Positions 63,026 to 64,000 of a stretch of 64,000 bases of DNA are shown here, in pieces (the first letter of the stretch is position 1; every line of letters starts with the position of its first letter). The position numbers were made by a program, and so were the translations under genes. The stretch is taken from NCBI RefSeq assembly GCF_000770585.1, contig NZ_JNCF01000007.1, positions 1-64,000 on the forward strand, written 5' to 3'. Origin of the DNA: Legionella norrlandica. GTDB lineage: Bacteria > Pseudomonadota > Gammaproteobacteria > Legionellales > Legionellaceae. Below the pieces are notes generated by a model that saw nothing but the letters and a program-made list of their open reading frames with translations, was not told where the DNA came from and ran no database searches.

Positions 63026-64000
63026 ATGAATATTTTAAAACCAGAGATATGCTTCGACATTACAGCAGCATCAAGAGCCCTACCTCAATCTGGTCCTATC
63101 ACAAATCTGGAAATCCTAAAGAATTTTCCGAGAACTTCTGATAAATCGCAAGGTTTTCTTGAAAAATTTGCAGAAAAAATAGGCGAAGAATTTGGATTTT
63201 ACACGAGATACTGGTGCCATAAACCCTGGGAATCCCTCGATACGTCAAGAGAGCTGACTTCTGAATCATTAGCCATTCAGGCGGTCAATCAACTCTTATC
63301 TCAATATCGTCCAGAAAAAATAGAAGCATTTCTCTTAGGTTCTACCACAAATAAACGCTTTACCGGTTCTCAAGCTGCCGCTGTACTTGGAAATATAGGA
63401 CTAAATGCGCCTGCTTACGATTTAAAAACAGGTTGCTCCACTTCCTTATCGACTCTGCATTTTGCTTATGCCTTAATGGCTTTGGGCTACCAGAAGATTT
63501 TGGTTTGCTGTTCTGAAACTCTATCCAAGGTTATTGACCCTGAAAATGAAAAAACCTGGATAGGATTAGCAGATGGCGCAGCCTCCCTACTTTTGGAAAA
63601 AAATAAAACAGGGCCCTTTACGATCGAACAAAGTTTTTTTTCTACTGACGGACGGTACGTTGACGCATTTACGACTCAGGGAGTATTTCCCCCTACTCAT
63701 GAACAAATAGACTCCGTTGGTTACCATTTGGTTGGGGACGAAACATTAATGAAAGACCTGGCTTATTCCAGATACATGGAAATGATTAATAATTTACTAC
63801 CTACAGAAAAAGAAAAGCATGAGATAACCTGGGTTATTCCACATCAAGTCAATAGAAAGCTAATAGAACAAGTACTTCGCGAAACTCATTTAACAAATAA
63901 AATAATTCTATGGGATGCTGACACCATAGGAAATATCGGTGGCGCATCAATTCTTTATACATTAGCAAAAGCAGTAAATGAGAAACTATTTGATAAACCA
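63026..64000 (+). CDS. FabH-like beta-ketoacyl-ACP synthase III, C-terminus outside window
   Basis: The frame is open to the window end and covers 325 residues. The thiolase-fold active site is complete: Cys in LKTGCSTSLSTLHF (about 135), His in WVIPHQVNRKL, and Asn in TIGNIGGASILYTL. KAS III enzymes condense an acyl-CoA starter with malonyl-ACP, or act as ester/amide-forming relatives. The N-terminal 60 residues are less typical, so it may belong to a specialised group in place of housekeeping FabH. In Philadelphia this position appears to match lpg2228 (3-oxoacyl-ACP synthase III), from memory. Confidence 0.85.
   Translation, partial: MNILKPEICFDITAASRALPQSGPITNLEILKNFPRTSDKSQGFLEKFAEKIGEEFGFYTRYWCHKPWESLDTSRELTSESLAIQAVNQLLSQYRPEKIEAFLLGSTTNKRFTGSQAAAVLGNIGLNAPAYDLKTGCSTSLSTLHFAYALMALGYQKILVCCSETLSKVIDPENEKTWIGLADGAASLLLEKNKTGPFTIEQSFFSTDGRYVDAFTTQGVFPPTHEQIDSVGYHLVGDETLMKDLAYSRYMEMINNLLPTEKEKHEITWVIPHQVNRKLIEQVLRETHLTNKIILWDADTIGNIGGASILYTLAKAVNEKLFDKP

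Noticed and set aside
1-64000. CRISPR arrays, insertion sequences, phage genes
   Set aside because: No regularly spaced repeats, transposase or phage structural genes were recognised.

Overview
The window looks like a Legionella chromosome, very probably L. pneumophila or a close relative. It is AT-rich and Gram-negative. It carries an LphD-type histone deacetylase effector (Lpp2163 in strain Paris, from memory), an LpnE-type Sel1-repeat protein (lpg2222 in strain Philadelphia), proteins with DotI/IcmL-like domains, and many unrecognised coiled-coil proteins that resemble Dot/Icm (type IVB secretion) substrates. I saw no CRISPR array, insertion sequence or phage genes. The only RNA gene seen is one tRNA-Lys(CTT).

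Layout: 0-11 kb holds the end of an effector-like gene, htpX, a DUF3141 (PHA-synthase-like) gene, a coiled-coil protein, two small genes, tRNA-Lys, a c-type cytochrome, an amidohydrolase, an M50 site-2-type protease with CBS domains that is coupled to a 32-codon leader ORF, and RlpA. 11.2-24.7 kb is a biosynthetic cluster: a SAM methyltransferase, an Fe(II)/2-oxoglutarate oxygenase of SyrP/TauD type, and a giant AT-less type I polyketide synthase. The synthase is split into two reading frames by one missing base near 16881. Its domain order is KS-(dead ACP)-KS-KR-ACP-KS-DH-KR-ACP-C, so it lacks its own acyltransferase and ends in a condensation-like domain that could release the chain.

24.7-33 kb holds TerC, effector-like genes, a broken gene for a secreted protein with three tandem DotI/IcmL-like domains, an ornithine-cyclodeaminase-family enzyme and a SnoaL-like protein. 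33-38.6 kb has an RNA-repair pair (a DUF3175-archease fusion and RtcB) and an AlgI/AlgJ polysaccharide O-acetylation pair. 38.8-49 kb carries two alpha/beta hydrolases, an L,D-transpeptidase, a quinone-oxidoreductase-like enzyme, a PEBP protein, a DUF4424/YARHG protein, YjbQ, the LphD homologue and a small secreted protein. 49-58 kb has an epimerase, a large coiled-coil effector candidate, a DUF4153 membrane protein, a broken cytochrome, a left-handed beta-helix acyltransferase, LpnE and a repeat-rich effector candidate.

58.2-64 kb is a second acyl-metabolism locus: a tight operon of a biotin-dependent carboxyltransferase (broken by one base), an acyl-CoA dehydrogenase and a GH3-type acyl-acid amido synthetase. 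It is divergent from a FabH-like KAS III gene that runs off the window.

Four genes (the polyketide synthase, the IcmL-repeat protein, the cytochrome and the carboxyltransferase) are broken by losses of one or two bases, each explainable as a shortened homopolymer run. Either there has been recent decay or the assembly has homopolymer errors; raw reads would decide.
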